From Lysinibacillus agricola (lineage in GTDB: Bacteria > Bacillota > Bacilli > Bacillales_A > Planococcaceae), in assembly GCF_016638705.1 (NCBI RefSeq), contig NZ_CP067341.1:871501-935500 (forward strand): a stretch of 64,000 nt of DNA, read 5' to 3'. This document shows, piece after piece, positions 55,148 to 63,355 of the stretch. A program made the translations under genes and the position numbers. The notes under the pieces were generated by a model, which had not been told where the DNA came from, searched no databases, and saw only the letters and a list, made by a program, of their open reading frames with translations. How positions within the stretch are numbered: the first letter of the stretch is position 1; each line of letters opens with the position of its first letter.

Positions 55148-56314
55148 GTGGATTTAAAACCGACAATGTTGCAGGAACGCATCGCAACATTAGATATTTT
55201 ACGAGGTATTAGCTTACTAGGCATTTTACTCGTAAATATATTTGCCTTTTATTTGCCGATGCCATATATTGATTTGGCATCATGGTTTACAACACCGTCA
55301 GATATGGTGTGGCAGCAAAATTTAGATATTTATGTACAAAGTAGCTTTTATCCACTATTTGCCATGCTATTTGGCTATGGATTCGCTATGCAATGGCAGA
55401 AAGCACAAAGTCGTGAACAAAATTTTTATTCGATAGGACTGCGAAGACTTTCTGTATTATTTGTATTTGGTTTTATCCATGCTGTGCTAATTTGGTGGGG
55501 CGACATTTTGATGATGTATGCATTTTGTGGCGTATTTTTATTGCTATTATTACGTCTACATCCGATTTGGTTATTGTCAATCGGTATTATCATTTACGGT
55601 ATTATGCAAGCTTTTATGTTATTTATTGTAGGATTTATTAATTTTAATACAGAGATTGATGAGTATTTAGATATAACTTCAGTAGAGCAAGCGATAACTG
55701 CTTATGGAACGGGGAGTTGGGTAGATGCATTTATGCAACGTTTAACCGATTTATCTATTCAGGCTGGGATAGGCATGTGGTTTGTAGCATTATTTACAAT
55801 TTTACCATATATGTTAATTGGTGCCGCAGCCTCTAAATGGCGTTTAGTGGAACGAGCAAAGGAGTTAAAATGGCTTTGGCTGACGTTAGCAATAGCCGGG
55901 GTGGCAATTGGTATTTTTGTAAAGAGCTTACCTATCATGTTGACGCGTACGCATTTATTAGACTACTTGAAAGTATACATAGGTGGTCCAATTTTATCAG
56001 TTGGCTATATTGGGATTATTGTATTACTTTGTTTACTGCCAGTTGTACCAAAGTTACTCAGTCCTTTTGCAAAAATGGGGCGCATGTCGTTAACGATGTA
56101 CATACTTCAATCGATAATTGGAACATGTTTATTTTATCAATTTGGATTTGGCTGGTATGGAAAAGTGAGCGTTGAAACAGGCGTGTTAATTGCAATCAGT
56201 ATTATTGTTGTACAAATGATTGTGGCGGAAATTTGGCTAGCGAAATGGAAACAGGGTCCGTTAGAGGCTTTATGGCGGAAATTAACATATAAGGCGAATA
56301 CTAAAGCGGGATAA
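55148..56314 (+). CDS. DUF418-family membrane protein
   Basis: A 388-residue membrane protein with about nine hydrophobic segments. It begins with the family motif RIATLDILRGISLLGILLVN and has FAMLFGYGFAMQW, LRRLSVLFVFGFIHAVLIW, a GDIL motif and PFAKMGRMSLTMYILQSIIG in the C-terminal DUF418 region. DUF418 proteins resemble acyltransferase-like membrane proteins, and their substrate is unknown. The GTG start has GGAGG upstream. It stands alone. Confidence 0.83.
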   Translation: MDLKPTMLQERIATLDILRGISLLGILLVNIFAFYLPMPYIDLASWFTTPSDMVWQQNLDIYVQSSFYPLFAMLFGYGFAMQWQKAQSREQNFYSIGLRRLSVLFVFGFIHAVLIWWGDILMMYAFCGVFLLLLLRLHPIWLLSIGIIIYGIMQAFMLFIVGFINFNTEIDEYLDITSVEQAITAYGTGSWVDAFMQRLTDLSIQAGIGMWFVALFTILPYMLIGAAASKWRLVERAKELKWLWLTLAIAGVAIGIFVKSLPIMLTRTHLLDYLKVYIGGPILSVGYIGIIVLLCLLPVVPKLLSPFAKMGRMSLTMYILQSIIGTCLFYQFGFGWYGKVSVETGVLIAISIIVVQMIVAEIWLAKWKQGPLEALWRKLTYKANTKAG

Positions 56315-56456
56315 TTGTGTGAAGGTGCTCGACTCTCTTGCAAAAATCGAGCAATCTGCGATGGAAATCAGCCTTCATTTTTAATGTGATGGCAACATAA
56401 AGTGAATGAATGCGTCTTGTATAATAAGAATAATTTATTGCGATTTGGCTCATTAA
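56315..56456. other. Gene-free gap after the DUF418 gene
   Basis: No gene, clear terminator or promoter is seen here. The following 150 bases hold the third copy of the dispersed module. Confidence 0.4.
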
Positions 56457-56608
56457 CAAAAGTTGGGGATAGCATTTGTTAAAACGTATATTATGCAAAT
56501 AGTTGATCTTCGTTACGACTGGGCGACTCCTTGGGGATCAGCGTCACAGATGTGACCCTGCAGCGAAGCGTCAGCAACAAAGCGCCTAGTCGGAACGGAA
56601 ATTAACTC
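56457..56608. repeat. Dispersed AAAAGTTGGG module, copy 3, with GC-rich dyad
   Basis: AAAAGTTGGGGATAGCATTT, then TTAAAACGTATATTATG, then ATAGTTGATCTTCG is followed by a GC-rich stretch GGCGACTCCTTGGGGATCAG through CGCCTAGTCGGAACGGAAAT-type ends. It matches copies at 31808 and 35024. The second half is the better-preserved form of the Bacillaceae-type palindromic repeat. Confidence 0.75.
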
Positions 56609-56723
56609 CACGTTATGGTGAAGAGCCTGCGAAATATTAGGAATAAAAATAGTTGTCGCAAAAGTAAGGCAATTCCTATAATATTGTTGTATCATGTAGA
56701 AAAAAGAAGGAGCTCTGAAAATC

Positions 56724-57626
56724 ATGAAAATTTTATCATTTAAATTAGGTGGACATGTAAGCTTTGGACCAAAAGTAAAAAAAGAAGAAGCGGTATGGGA
56801 TGTACTCGCTATTCAAAATGAACTTCAAGTTCTCCCTTCTTTTTCAAGTTCAATCGTGGATGGCATAGCTTTAGGCTTTGATTTTGTTGAACAGATTCGT
56901 AAATTAGTAGAAGCCGCTGAAAAATCAGATCGTGCAGATAGCTTTAAACGTGAATTTACAGTGATCGAATGGTTATCACCAATTCCACGTACACCAAAAA
57001 ATATTATGTGTATTGGGAAAAACTATAATGAACATGCAAAAGAAATGGGTGCAGAGGCAGCCCCAACAGACTTAGTGGTATTTACAAAATCTCCGACTGC
57101 TATTGCTGCTGATGACCAAACTATTTCTATTCATGCTGATCTTTCATCCAAAATGGATTATGAAGGCGAATTAGCAATTGTTATTGGTAAACGTGGTAAA
57201 AATATTCCGAAAAACTTAGCATATGATTATGTATTTGGCTACACAATTGCCAATGATATAACAGCTCGTGATTTACAAGAAAAACATAAACAATATTTCT
57301 TAGGAAAAAGCTTGGAAGGTACTTGTCCACTTGGACCGTACCTTGTGACAAAAGATGAAATTCCAAATCCACAAGAGTTAACAGTGGTAACAAAAGTAAA
57401 CGATGAAGTACGTCAAAACGGCTCAACAAAAGACATGATGTTCTCTGTAGAATCATTAGTATCGATTTTATCTCAGCACGTAACATTAGAGCCAGGCGAT
57501 GTTATTTTAACTGGTACCCCAGCTGGTGTTGGAAAAGGCATGAATCCACCACAATTCTTAAAAGCTGGAGATACTGTAAAAGTATCCATTCAAGGCATCG
57601 GTACATTAGTCAATCATTTTGAATAA
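56724..57626 (+). CDS. yisK: Fumarylacetoacetate hydrolase family protein, YisK-like
   Basis: A 300-residue protein of the FAH superfamily. The conserved core spans about 95-295: NIMCIGKNYNEHAKEMG, KSPTAI, DYEGELAIVIGKRGKNI (metal-ligand Glu), GYTIANDITARDLQ, and VILTGTPAGVGKGMNPPQFLK. These enzymes hydrolyse or decarboxylate 2-oxo acids; B. subtilis YisK is described as an oxaloacetate decarboxylase and interacts with the cytoskeletal protein Mbl. The N-terminal 95 residues are the YisK-type cap. Followed by yisL, as in B. subtilis. GGAGCTC site before ATG. Confidence 0.87.
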   Translation: MKILSFKLGGHVSFGPKVKKEEAVWDVLAIQNELQVLPSFSSSIVDGIALGFDFVEQIRKLVEAAEKSDRADSFKREFTVIEWLSPIPRTPKNIMCIGKNYNEHAKEMGAEAAPTDLVVFTKSPTAIAADDQTISIHADLSSKMDYEGELAIVIGKRGKNIPKNLAYDYVFGYTIANDITARDLQEKHKQYFLGKSLEGTCPLGPYLVTKDEIPNPQELTVVTKVNDEVRQNGSTKDMMFSVESLVSILSQHVTLEPGDVILTGTPAGVGKGMNPPQFLKAGDTVKVSIQGIGTLVNHFE

Positions 57627-57633
57627 TGGCTCT

Positions 57634-57671
57634 CAAATCCGCGCGAGTTTATACTCCGCGGATTTTTTTAA
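57634..57671 (+). terminator. Intrinsic terminator after yisK
   Basis: AAATCCGCGCGAGT pairs with ACTCCGCGGATTT, one bulge, then TTTT. Confidence 0.9.
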
Positions 57672-57766
57672 GTATATTGTGTGAACACTATGGTAATGTT
57701 TGAAACCCTTCCCATCACATGATAGGATAGAGTTTGATAGAAAAAAGAATATGAGGTGGGACAATA

Positions 57767-58132
57767 ATGGGATTTTTAACTGACTCAACACATGCGCATA
57801 TTGCTACTTGGGTAGTTGCAATCGTAATCTTTTTAATTGCAGCATTAATGGGCAAGCAGTCAAAAGGCTTACATATGACATTACGTTTATTCTACATTTT
57901 AATTATTATTACTGGTGGGGCACTATTCTTCCAGTATCAAACTAATGATCCAATGCTTTATGGTCTGAAATTCTTAGGCGGTATTTTAGTCATTGGTATG
58001 ATGGAAATGGTATTAGTTCGTCAAAAGAAAAATAAACCAACTGGCCTGTTTTGGATTTTATTCGCAGTATTCTTATTCATTACATTATTCTTAGGCTTCA
58101 AACTGCCAATAGGACTACATTTCTTGGCATAA
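57767..58132 (+). CDS. yisL: YisL family membrane protein (UPF0344)
   Basis: A 121-residue protein with four hydrophobic segments (HIATWVVAIVIFLIAALM, LRLFYILIIITGGALFF, LGGILVIGMMEMVLV, FWILFAVFLFITLFLGF). It belongs to the YisL family, of unknown function. It follows yisK as in B. subtilis. AGGTGG precedes the ATG. A strong terminator follows. Confidence 0.85.
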   Translation: MGFLTDSTHAHIATWVVAIVIFLIAALMGKQSKGLHMTLRLFYILIIITGGALFFQYQTNDPMLYGLKFLGGILVIGMMEMVLVRQKKNKPTGLFWILFAVFLFITLFLGFKLPIGLHFLA

Positions 58133-58140
58133 TTATTTAG

Positions 58141-58178
58141 AAAAGTCGTGAAGATTTAGCTTCACGACTTTTATTTTT
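58141..58178 (+). terminator. Intrinsic terminator after yisL
   Basis: AAAAGTCGTGAAG pairs with CTTCACGACTTTT across ATTTAG, then ATTTTT. Confidence 0.9.
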
Positions 58179-58192
58179 GGGGAGATAAAAAA

Positions 58193-58276
58193 ACTGCTTA
58201 GGAAAGCCGAAGAAGTGATCGGTTAGCCCGACAAACTGCTCGAATCCTGCTACCAAGTCGATGAACTGTATTCGAA
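58193..58276. repeat. 21-bp degenerate tandem repeat array 5
   Basis: Four 21-base units begin at 58193, 58214, 58235 and 58256, with cores ACTGCT and AGTGATCGG like array 4. It follows a terminator directly. Confidence 0.75.
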
Positions 58277-58402
58277 GAAGAAGTTGACACCTTTTTGCCG
58301 TAATTCATTTTGCATTTTCGGAAAATATTTTGAAATGATAGCGACGTGACTGTTTTATTTGGTAAAATGACGATGGATTGGTTTGAAAGAGAGGGAATAA
58401 AA

Positions 58403-59872
58403 GTGAAATTCAAGAAGTGGATAAGTGCGACAGCTGCATCGCTTTTACTAGCAACTTTATTAGTAAGTGCTACACCAGTTGCACATGCTGATGAAGCATC
58501 AACAAGAACGATTGCAGAAGAAAGCATCTATGATTTACTCGTTGACCGTTTCTTTAATGGTTCGGGCACTAACGATTTTGATACAAATACGCAAGACCCT
58601 ACGAAATTTGCAGGAGGCGATTTTGCAGGTCTACAAGATAAACTGAAATTTATCGGAGAGATGGGCTTTACAATCGTTTCCATTGGTCCAATTTTTGCCA
58701 CTGAGAAATATGATGGTTCGATGCTGACGAGCTATTCTACAATCGAGCGTCATTTTGGGACATCTGAAGAGTTTCAAAGTGTCGTTGAGGCCTATAAAGC
58801 CAAAAATATGTCGATCATGGTTGATTTTCCACTTAATAATGTAAGTCCGAATCATGAGTGGGCAAAGGATTCAGCAAAAAAGGACTGGATTGCTTCAACA
58901 AATAATGGACAAGTACAGTGGGACTTAACAAACAAAGATGTGCAAGAAGCGCTTATTAAATCAGCAACAGACTTTGTCTCTACATATGATGTTGGTGGGG
59001 TGCGTCTAACTAATATTGTTGGTGCCGATACAGAATTTATCGATGCAATGATTGCGGCATTAAAAGATACGAAAAAATCGCTTTTTGTGATTTCAAATGA
59101 AGAAAGTGATGCAAATTTTGATGCAAGCTTTTCACCAGCTACAGCGGATATTTACCGTAATATATTTAAAAATGTTGATAAGGATTCTTCTAAGTTGATG
59201 GAGCCTTTTACAGGTGAGAAACCAACTCAGATTATGGTTGATTCGCTAGATACACATCGTTTTACATTTGATTCTGCAACTGAAAATATGTTCCCGCCGA
59301 CGCGTTTGAAAATGGCGATGGGTGCTTTATTTATGATGCCAGGGATTCCAGTTGTGCAATATGGTACAGAAATTGCGATGAACGGGGAAGAAAAGCCAGA
59401 TACGCATCAAATATATAACTTTAAAACAGATACAGAATTAATCGACTATATTAAAAATGTCCAATCTTTACGTAATCAATCTGCTACATTACGCAATGGT
59501 GATTTTGAAGTTATCACAAATGAAAATGGCCTACTTGTATTTACACGTACATCTGACGAAGAGAAATGGGTCATCATGGTTAACAATACTGGTAAAACAC
59601 AACGCGTTGATTTAACACCAGCTCAGATTGGTGAAGGTAAAATGCTAAATGGTATTTTACATGAAGAAAAAGTTCGTATTAATGAAAAAGACGTTTATCC
59701 AGTTATTTTAGACCGCGAAATGGTAGAGGTTTATCAAATTAAAAATGATGAAGGATTCAATATCCCATATATGGTAGCGCTAGGATTAGTGTGGGTAATA
59801 TTCATAGGATTTGTAGTTGTAATTATTAGACGAGGTAAAGTACGACGTAAGGAGCAAGATGTTCCAAAATAA
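58403..59872 (+). CDS. Secreted, membrane-anchored alpha-amylase-like protein, probably inactive
   Basis: A 489-residue GH13-like protein with a signal peptide (ending PVAHA, about 31). The TIM-barrel motifs are LLVDRFFNG, FAGGDFAGLQDKLKF, MVDFPLNNVSPNHEW, GGVRLTNIVG, FVISNEES, MVDSLDTHRF and VQYGTEIAMNG. The catalytic nucleophile Asp normally found in the G-x-R-L-D motif is Thr 203 here, and the final H-D is replaced (SLDTHRF). A C-terminal transmembrane helix (MVALGLVWVIFIGFVVVII) with a basic tail follows a small beta domain. It may bind glycans or be a decayed enzyme. GTG 58403 has GAGAGGG 8 bases upstream; an upstream in-frame ATG would delay the signal peptide. Confidence 0.8.
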   Translation: MKFKKWISATAASLLLATLLVSATPVAHADEASTRTIAEESIYDLLVDRFFNGSGTNDFDTNTQDPTKFAGGDFAGLQDKLKFIGEMGFTIVSIGPIFATEKYDGSMLTSYSTIERHFGTSEEFQSVVEAYKAKNMSIMVDFPLNNVSPNHEWAKDSAKKDWIASTNNGQVQWDLTNKDVQEALIKSATDFVSTYDVGGVRLTNIVGADTEFIDAMIAALKDTKKSLFVISNEESDANFDASFSPATADIYRNIFKNVDKDSSKLMEPFTGEKPTQIMVDSLDTHRFTFDSATENMFPPTRLKMAMGALFMMPGIPVVQYGTEIAMNGEEKPDTHQIYNFKTDTELIDYIKNVQSLRNQSATLRNGDFEVITNENGLLVFTRTSDEEKWVIMVNNTGKTQRVDLTPAQIGEGKMLNGILHEEKVRINEKDVYPVILDREMVEVYQIKNDEGFNIPYMVALGLVWVIFIGFVVVIIRRGKVRRKEQDVPK

Positions 59873-59996
59873 AGTGAAACTTTAATCAGTTGGGACTTTC
59901 TTCATCCCCACTTCACTTCTTTGCTTTCGCTGAGTTTGAGGTGGAGGTCTTGTACCTGACGCTTCGCTAATTACCCGTTAATGCGGGAAAAATTGT

Positions 59997-60042
59997 AAAC
60001 CCCCTCTACACTTTTACATTAAGTGTGGAGGGGGTTTTTATT
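59997..60042. terminator. Bidirectional terminator between amylase-like gene and degV
   Basis: AAACCCCCTCTACACTT pairs with AAGTGTGGAGGGGGTTT followed by TTATT, with A-rich flank on the other side. Convergent genes end on both sides. Confidence 0.92.
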
Positions 60043-60901
60043 AAGCTTGATAGCTTTTATTCGTAAAGAAGATGGCAATTGTACCTGGTCCTACGTGGGA
60101 GCCGATAGCTGAACCAATCATTGTTACTTGAATAGCTTTTGGTGAAAATCTTTCTTGGATAGAAGCCTTTACTTCATTGGCGAAGTCCACATCATCACTA
60201 TGGCTAATACCAACAATTTTCTCAGAAAAGTTATCACCGCGCTCCTGCATTAATTCTAACATGCGAGCGATGGCTTTTTTGCGTCCACGTGACTTTTCAA
60301 TCGGCACAAGCTTGCCGTCCTCTACATTTAAAATAGGTTTAATGCTTAGGAGCCCTCCAAGAAATGCGCTTGCCTTTGATACACGCCCACCTTTAGCGAG
60401 GTAATCTAAATCCTCAACCGTAAATAAGTGCTCCATTTGTGGGGTAAGGGCAGTAATTTTGGCTTCGATTTCATCCAACGAAGCACCTGTATTTCGAAGA
60501 CGAACAGCTTCCTCAACTACTAAGCCAAAACCTAATGAAGCACATTTAGAATCGATTATAGCTAATTTGAGTGATGGATATTGCTCTTGTACTTGATTAC
60601 GAATCATGACCGCCGTATTGTAGGTGCCTGATAATTCCGATGAAAAGGCAATATAGATACCTTCCTCTTCATTTTTTGCTAGATTTTCAAAATGCTTGAG
60701 AAAAAGCTCTGGTGATACTTGGGATGTTTTTGGGCGAGCACCTTGACGAATTGCATCGTAAATTTCTTTGGAATTAATCGAAATGACATCATCATATTCA
60801 TTATTGTTCAATTGCACTCGTAGTGGAAGAAGTTCAATATTGTTTTCTTCGTAATATGATTTTGGTAAGTCACATCCACTATCAGTAAAAATTTTCATCA
60901 T
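60041..60901 (-). CDS. degV: DegV family fatty-acid-binding protein
   Basis: A 286-residue protein. DegV proteins bind fatty acids and present them to fatty acid kinase (FakB-type role) for phospholipid synthesis. Family features: KIFTDSGCDLP at the start, RPKTSQVSPELF, IYIAFSSELSGTYNTA (fatty-acid carboxyl site), IIDSKCASLGFGLVV, DLDYLAKGGRVSKASAFLGG, LLSIKPIL and GPGTIAIFF at the end. It starts ATG ATG after a GGGGGAC site. Faces away from the yitU-like gene's upstream space. Confidence 0.9.
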   Translation of the reverse strand: MMKIFTDSGCDLPKSYYEENNIELLPLRVQLNNNEYDDVISINSKEIYDAIRQGARPKTSQVSPELFLKHFENLAKNEEEGIYIAFSSELSGTYNTAVMIRNQVQEQYPSLKLAIIDSKCASLGFGLVVEEAVRLRNTGASLDEIEAKITALTPQMEHLFTVEDLDYLAKGGRVSKASAFLGGLLSIKPILNVEDGKLVPIEKSRGRKKAIARMLELMQERGDNFSEKIVGISHSDDVDFANEVKASIQERFSPKAIQVTMIGSAIGSHVGPGTIAIFFTNKSYQA

Positions 60902-61114
60902 TTGTCCCCCTAATTTAACATTCTTTTAACTCTATATGAGAAGTTTTCAAATACCTATACTACATAACAGGTGAACAAGTGTCGAGCTGTCACTTTCCAC
61001 TCTAAGCTTCTCTAAATTATTTCCTAGTAAATGTTATATAGATAAATAATCATATCGAGTTTCAGTATAATTGCAACTCATACAATTCAACATTATTGAT
61101 AGTTGCTACATATT

Positions 61115-61190
61115 TTTAACTTTATTCAGCAAGTACTCATTAGTGTTAAATATGATATCGGGATAAAGGGTACTACTGAATAAAGTTAAA
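61115..61190. repeat. Inverted repeat with CTTTATTCAG ends
   Basis: TTTAACTTTATTCAGCAAGTAC at 61115-61136 and GTACTACTGAATAAAGTTAAA at 61170-61190 are inverted, with 33 bases between. The core CTTTATTCAG-TA also frames the block at 8636-8728. It lies in the 328-base gap between degV and the HAD gene, where I see no gene. Confidence 0.65.
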
Positions 61191-61229
61191 CTGTAAAAAA
61201 TGGAATGTTAACTTGAACTTACTACTTAA

Positions 61230-62039
61230 CTAGGATAATTTCAAGCGATCGATGAGTATTTTAGCGATTCCATCGTCATTATTGGTTGTTGTAATTTCAT
61301 TGGCAATATTTTTTAAAGTAGAAATGCCATTACCCATTGCAACACCTAATCCTGCATATTCAATCATTTCTAAATCATTGTCCTCATCACCGAATGCAAT
61401 GATACGATCGCGTGGGATACCTAAATCCTTTGCTACATGAGCAATTCCCACTGCTTTATTTAAGCCACGTCGAACAATCTCAATAATATGGAGTGGCGCA
61501 CCCCAGCGACGATGTTCAATGACCTCTGCATGAACAGCCTGTAAGTGATCACGAATAATCATTGAATTTACATCATTAGCTTGAATCAGTAAACTAGTGG
61601 GGTTGTCGTGTAAATGAGTATATAAATCCCCAAGAGTAATTTTTGGATTCCCCATATTAAAGATATTTAATATCCGTTCATCCTCTGTATGCACATAAAT
61701 ATCGTCCTTAACCTCTGCAATAATATTTTCGTATTCATAGCTATTGATGGATTCGACGACATTATGCACTACGCCTAAATCAATAGGAGTATGCATAGTC
61801 TGCCAAGAAGCATTTTTTGGATGGTGAACATAAGCACCATTAAAATTTACGATGGGCGTTGTAAGGCCAAGCTCGTGATAGTATATATCACTCGCACGAT
61901 AAGGACGACCTGTAGCGATCATCACTTGATGACCTTGTTCCTTTGCCTGCAATAATGTTTTTTTAGTTTTTGCTGAAATTTGTTGTTGGTCCGTTAATAA
62001 CGTACCATCTAAATCTAAAACGATTAAATGCGGTTTCAT
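61230..62039 (-). CDS. yitU: Cof-type HAD-IIB sugar/flavin phosphatase, YitU-like
   Basis: A 269-residue phosphatase. Motif I VLDLDGTLLTDQQQIS has the nucleophile and acid Asp, motif II MIATGRPY, and motif IV FGDEDNDLEMIEYAG with GVAMGNGI. The type IIB cap lies at about 85-190. HAD-IIB members dephosphorylate sugar phosphates or FMN/PLP. Its location next to the yitV- and yitW-like genes corresponds to yitU of B. subtilis, a 5-amino-6-ribitylamino-uracil phosphate phosphatase in that species; that specificity is not visible here. Confidence 0.87.
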   Translation of the reverse strand: MKPHLIVLDLDGTLLTDQQQISAKTKKTLLQAKEQGHQVMIATGRPYRASDIYYHELGLTTPIVNFNGAYVHHPKNASWQTMHTPIDLGVVHNVVESINSYEYENIIAEVKDDIYVHTEDERILNIFNMGNPKITLGDLYTHLHDNPTSLLIQANDVNSMIIRDHLQAVHAEVIEHRRWGAPLHIIEIVRRGLNKAVGIAHVAKDLGIPRDRIIAFGDEDNDLEMIEYAGLGVAMGNGISTLKNIANEITTTNNDDGIAKILIDRLKLS

Positions 62040-62160
62040 AGCTTATTGCCCCTTTCCTATAGTTTGAATAGTATCTCTTTGTTATCCATTCGTCAAAATT
62101 TTGTCACATAGATAAAAGTTTGCTAACATAAAGATGAGACAAAAGTTGGGAGTGACAAAG

Positions 62161-62925
62161 ATGATTGTTGAGAAAGAAGTGTGGGGGAATATTCCTTTAT
62201 TACATATACATACAGAAAATATGAATGAAGAAACCCCAGTAGTGATTTTTTTACATGGCTTTATGAGTGCAAAAGAACATAACTTACATTATGCATATCA
62301 ATTAGTAGGTAGAGGGGTGCGTGTCCTACTACCAGATGCAAAATTACATGGCGACCGTAGTGAAGGCCTGTCTGAGATGCAAATGAGCTTACACTTTTGG
62401 GATATTGTTTTAAATTCTATTCATGAAGTTGAACAATTATATAATGAATTAAAGAATAAACAATTATTAATAAATGATAAAATTGGCATTGCCGGTACGT
62501 CAATGGGTGGAATTGTGACGTCAGGCTGCTTAAAGCTTTATGATTGGATTAAAACAGCAGCAGTATGTATGGGTGCACCAGGTTTTATTAAATTGGCTGA
62601 GTATCAATTACAGCAATTCGCTAAAAACGGTGTTAACTGGCCAATGTCCGAAGAAGAGGTACAGCAAACGAATGAACTTCTAGCTAAATATGATGTCAGC
62701 CTAACACCAGAAAAATTTGCAGGACGACCTGTATTGTTTTGGCATGGGGAACTAGATAAAACAGTACCTTTCAAAGAAACTTATAATTTTTATTTAACTT
62801 TACGCAAATACTATGAAGCAAATCCAGATGACTTAAAATTCTTAGCTAATAAAAAAGCAGGTCACGCTGTGTCACGAGACGGTATGTTAGCTGCAACAGA
62901 ATGGCTTGCACAGCATTTGGCATAA
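62161..62925 (+). CDS. yitV: Alpha/beta hydrolase, YitV-like
   Basis: A 254-residue serine hydrolase with the oxyanion segment FLHGFMSAKEH, nucleophile elbow GTSMGGIVT, and Asp and His of the triad in LFWHGELDKTVPF and KKAGHAVSRDG. The start at 62161 is preferred to an ATG at 62134 because it is preceded by GGGAGTGA and fits the conserved MIVEKEVWGNIPLL start. It is divergent from the HAD gene as in B. subtilis yitU-yitV. Substrate unknown; esterase activity is likely. Confidence 0.85.
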   Translation: MIVEKEVWGNIPLLHIHTENMNEETPVVIFLHGFMSAKEHNLHYAYQLVGRGVRVLLPDAKLHGDRSEGLSEMQMSLHFWDIVLNSIHEVEQLYNELKNKQLLINDKIGIAGTSMGGIVTSGCLKLYDWIKTAAVCMGAPGFIKLAEYQLQQFAKNGVNWPMSEEEVQQTNELLAKYDVSLTPEKFAGRPVLFWHGELDKTVPFKETYNFYLTLRKYYEANPDDLKFLANKKAGHAVSRDGMLAATEWLAQHLA

Positions 62926-62978
62926 TAAGACGCATCTGCTATGATTAAGTTAACACTGTGATGGAAGGAGAAATACAG

Positions 62979-63287
62979 ATGGATCAAGATATGAAAGACA
63001 GCATGTTCGGTGCATTAGAAAATGTAATTGACCCTGAGCTTGGTATTGATATCGTCAACTTAGGTTTAGTATATGATGTAGAGTTAGATGAAGAAGGTGT
63101 AGCAACCGTTACAATGACGCTAACGTCTATGGGCTGCCCAATGGGACCTGTTATTGTTGATCAAGTGAATACAGCATTAGGTGAGCTTCCAGAGGTAAAA
63201 AGTACAAATGTCAATATTGTATGGAATCCACCTTGGTCAAAAGATAAAATGTCACGCTATGCAAAAATGGCATTAGGTGTACGATAA
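62979..63287 (+). CDS. yitW: MIP18/DUF59 iron-sulphur assembly protein, YitW-like
   Basis: A 102-residue protein with the DUF59 core: VIDPELGIDIVNLGLVYDVE, LTSMGCPMGPVI (conserved Cys) and IVWNPPWSKDKMS. SufT-type DUF59 proteins support iron-sulphur cluster maturation. The in-frame ATG at 62958 lies before the ribosome site; AAGGAG precedes ATG 62979. Last gene of the yitU-yitV-yitW region. A terminator follows. Confidence 0.88.
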   Translation: MDQDMKDSMFGALENVIDPELGIDIVNLGLVYDVELDEEGVATVTMTLTSMGCPMGPVIVDQVNTALGELPEVKSTNVNIVWNPPWSKDKMSRYAKMALGVR

Positions 63288-63307
63288 GTCCGCTTAAAGG
63301 CACGAGA

Positions 63308-63345
63308 AAAAAATCCCCGTTTATAACTCATAAGCGGGGATTTTG
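63308..63345. terminator. Bidirectional terminator between yitW and fnr
   Basis: AAATCCCCGTTTAT pairs with ATAAGCGGGGATTT (one wobble). Convergent genes end on both sides. Confidence 0.85.
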
Positions 63346-63355
63346 TGTGTAGCGA

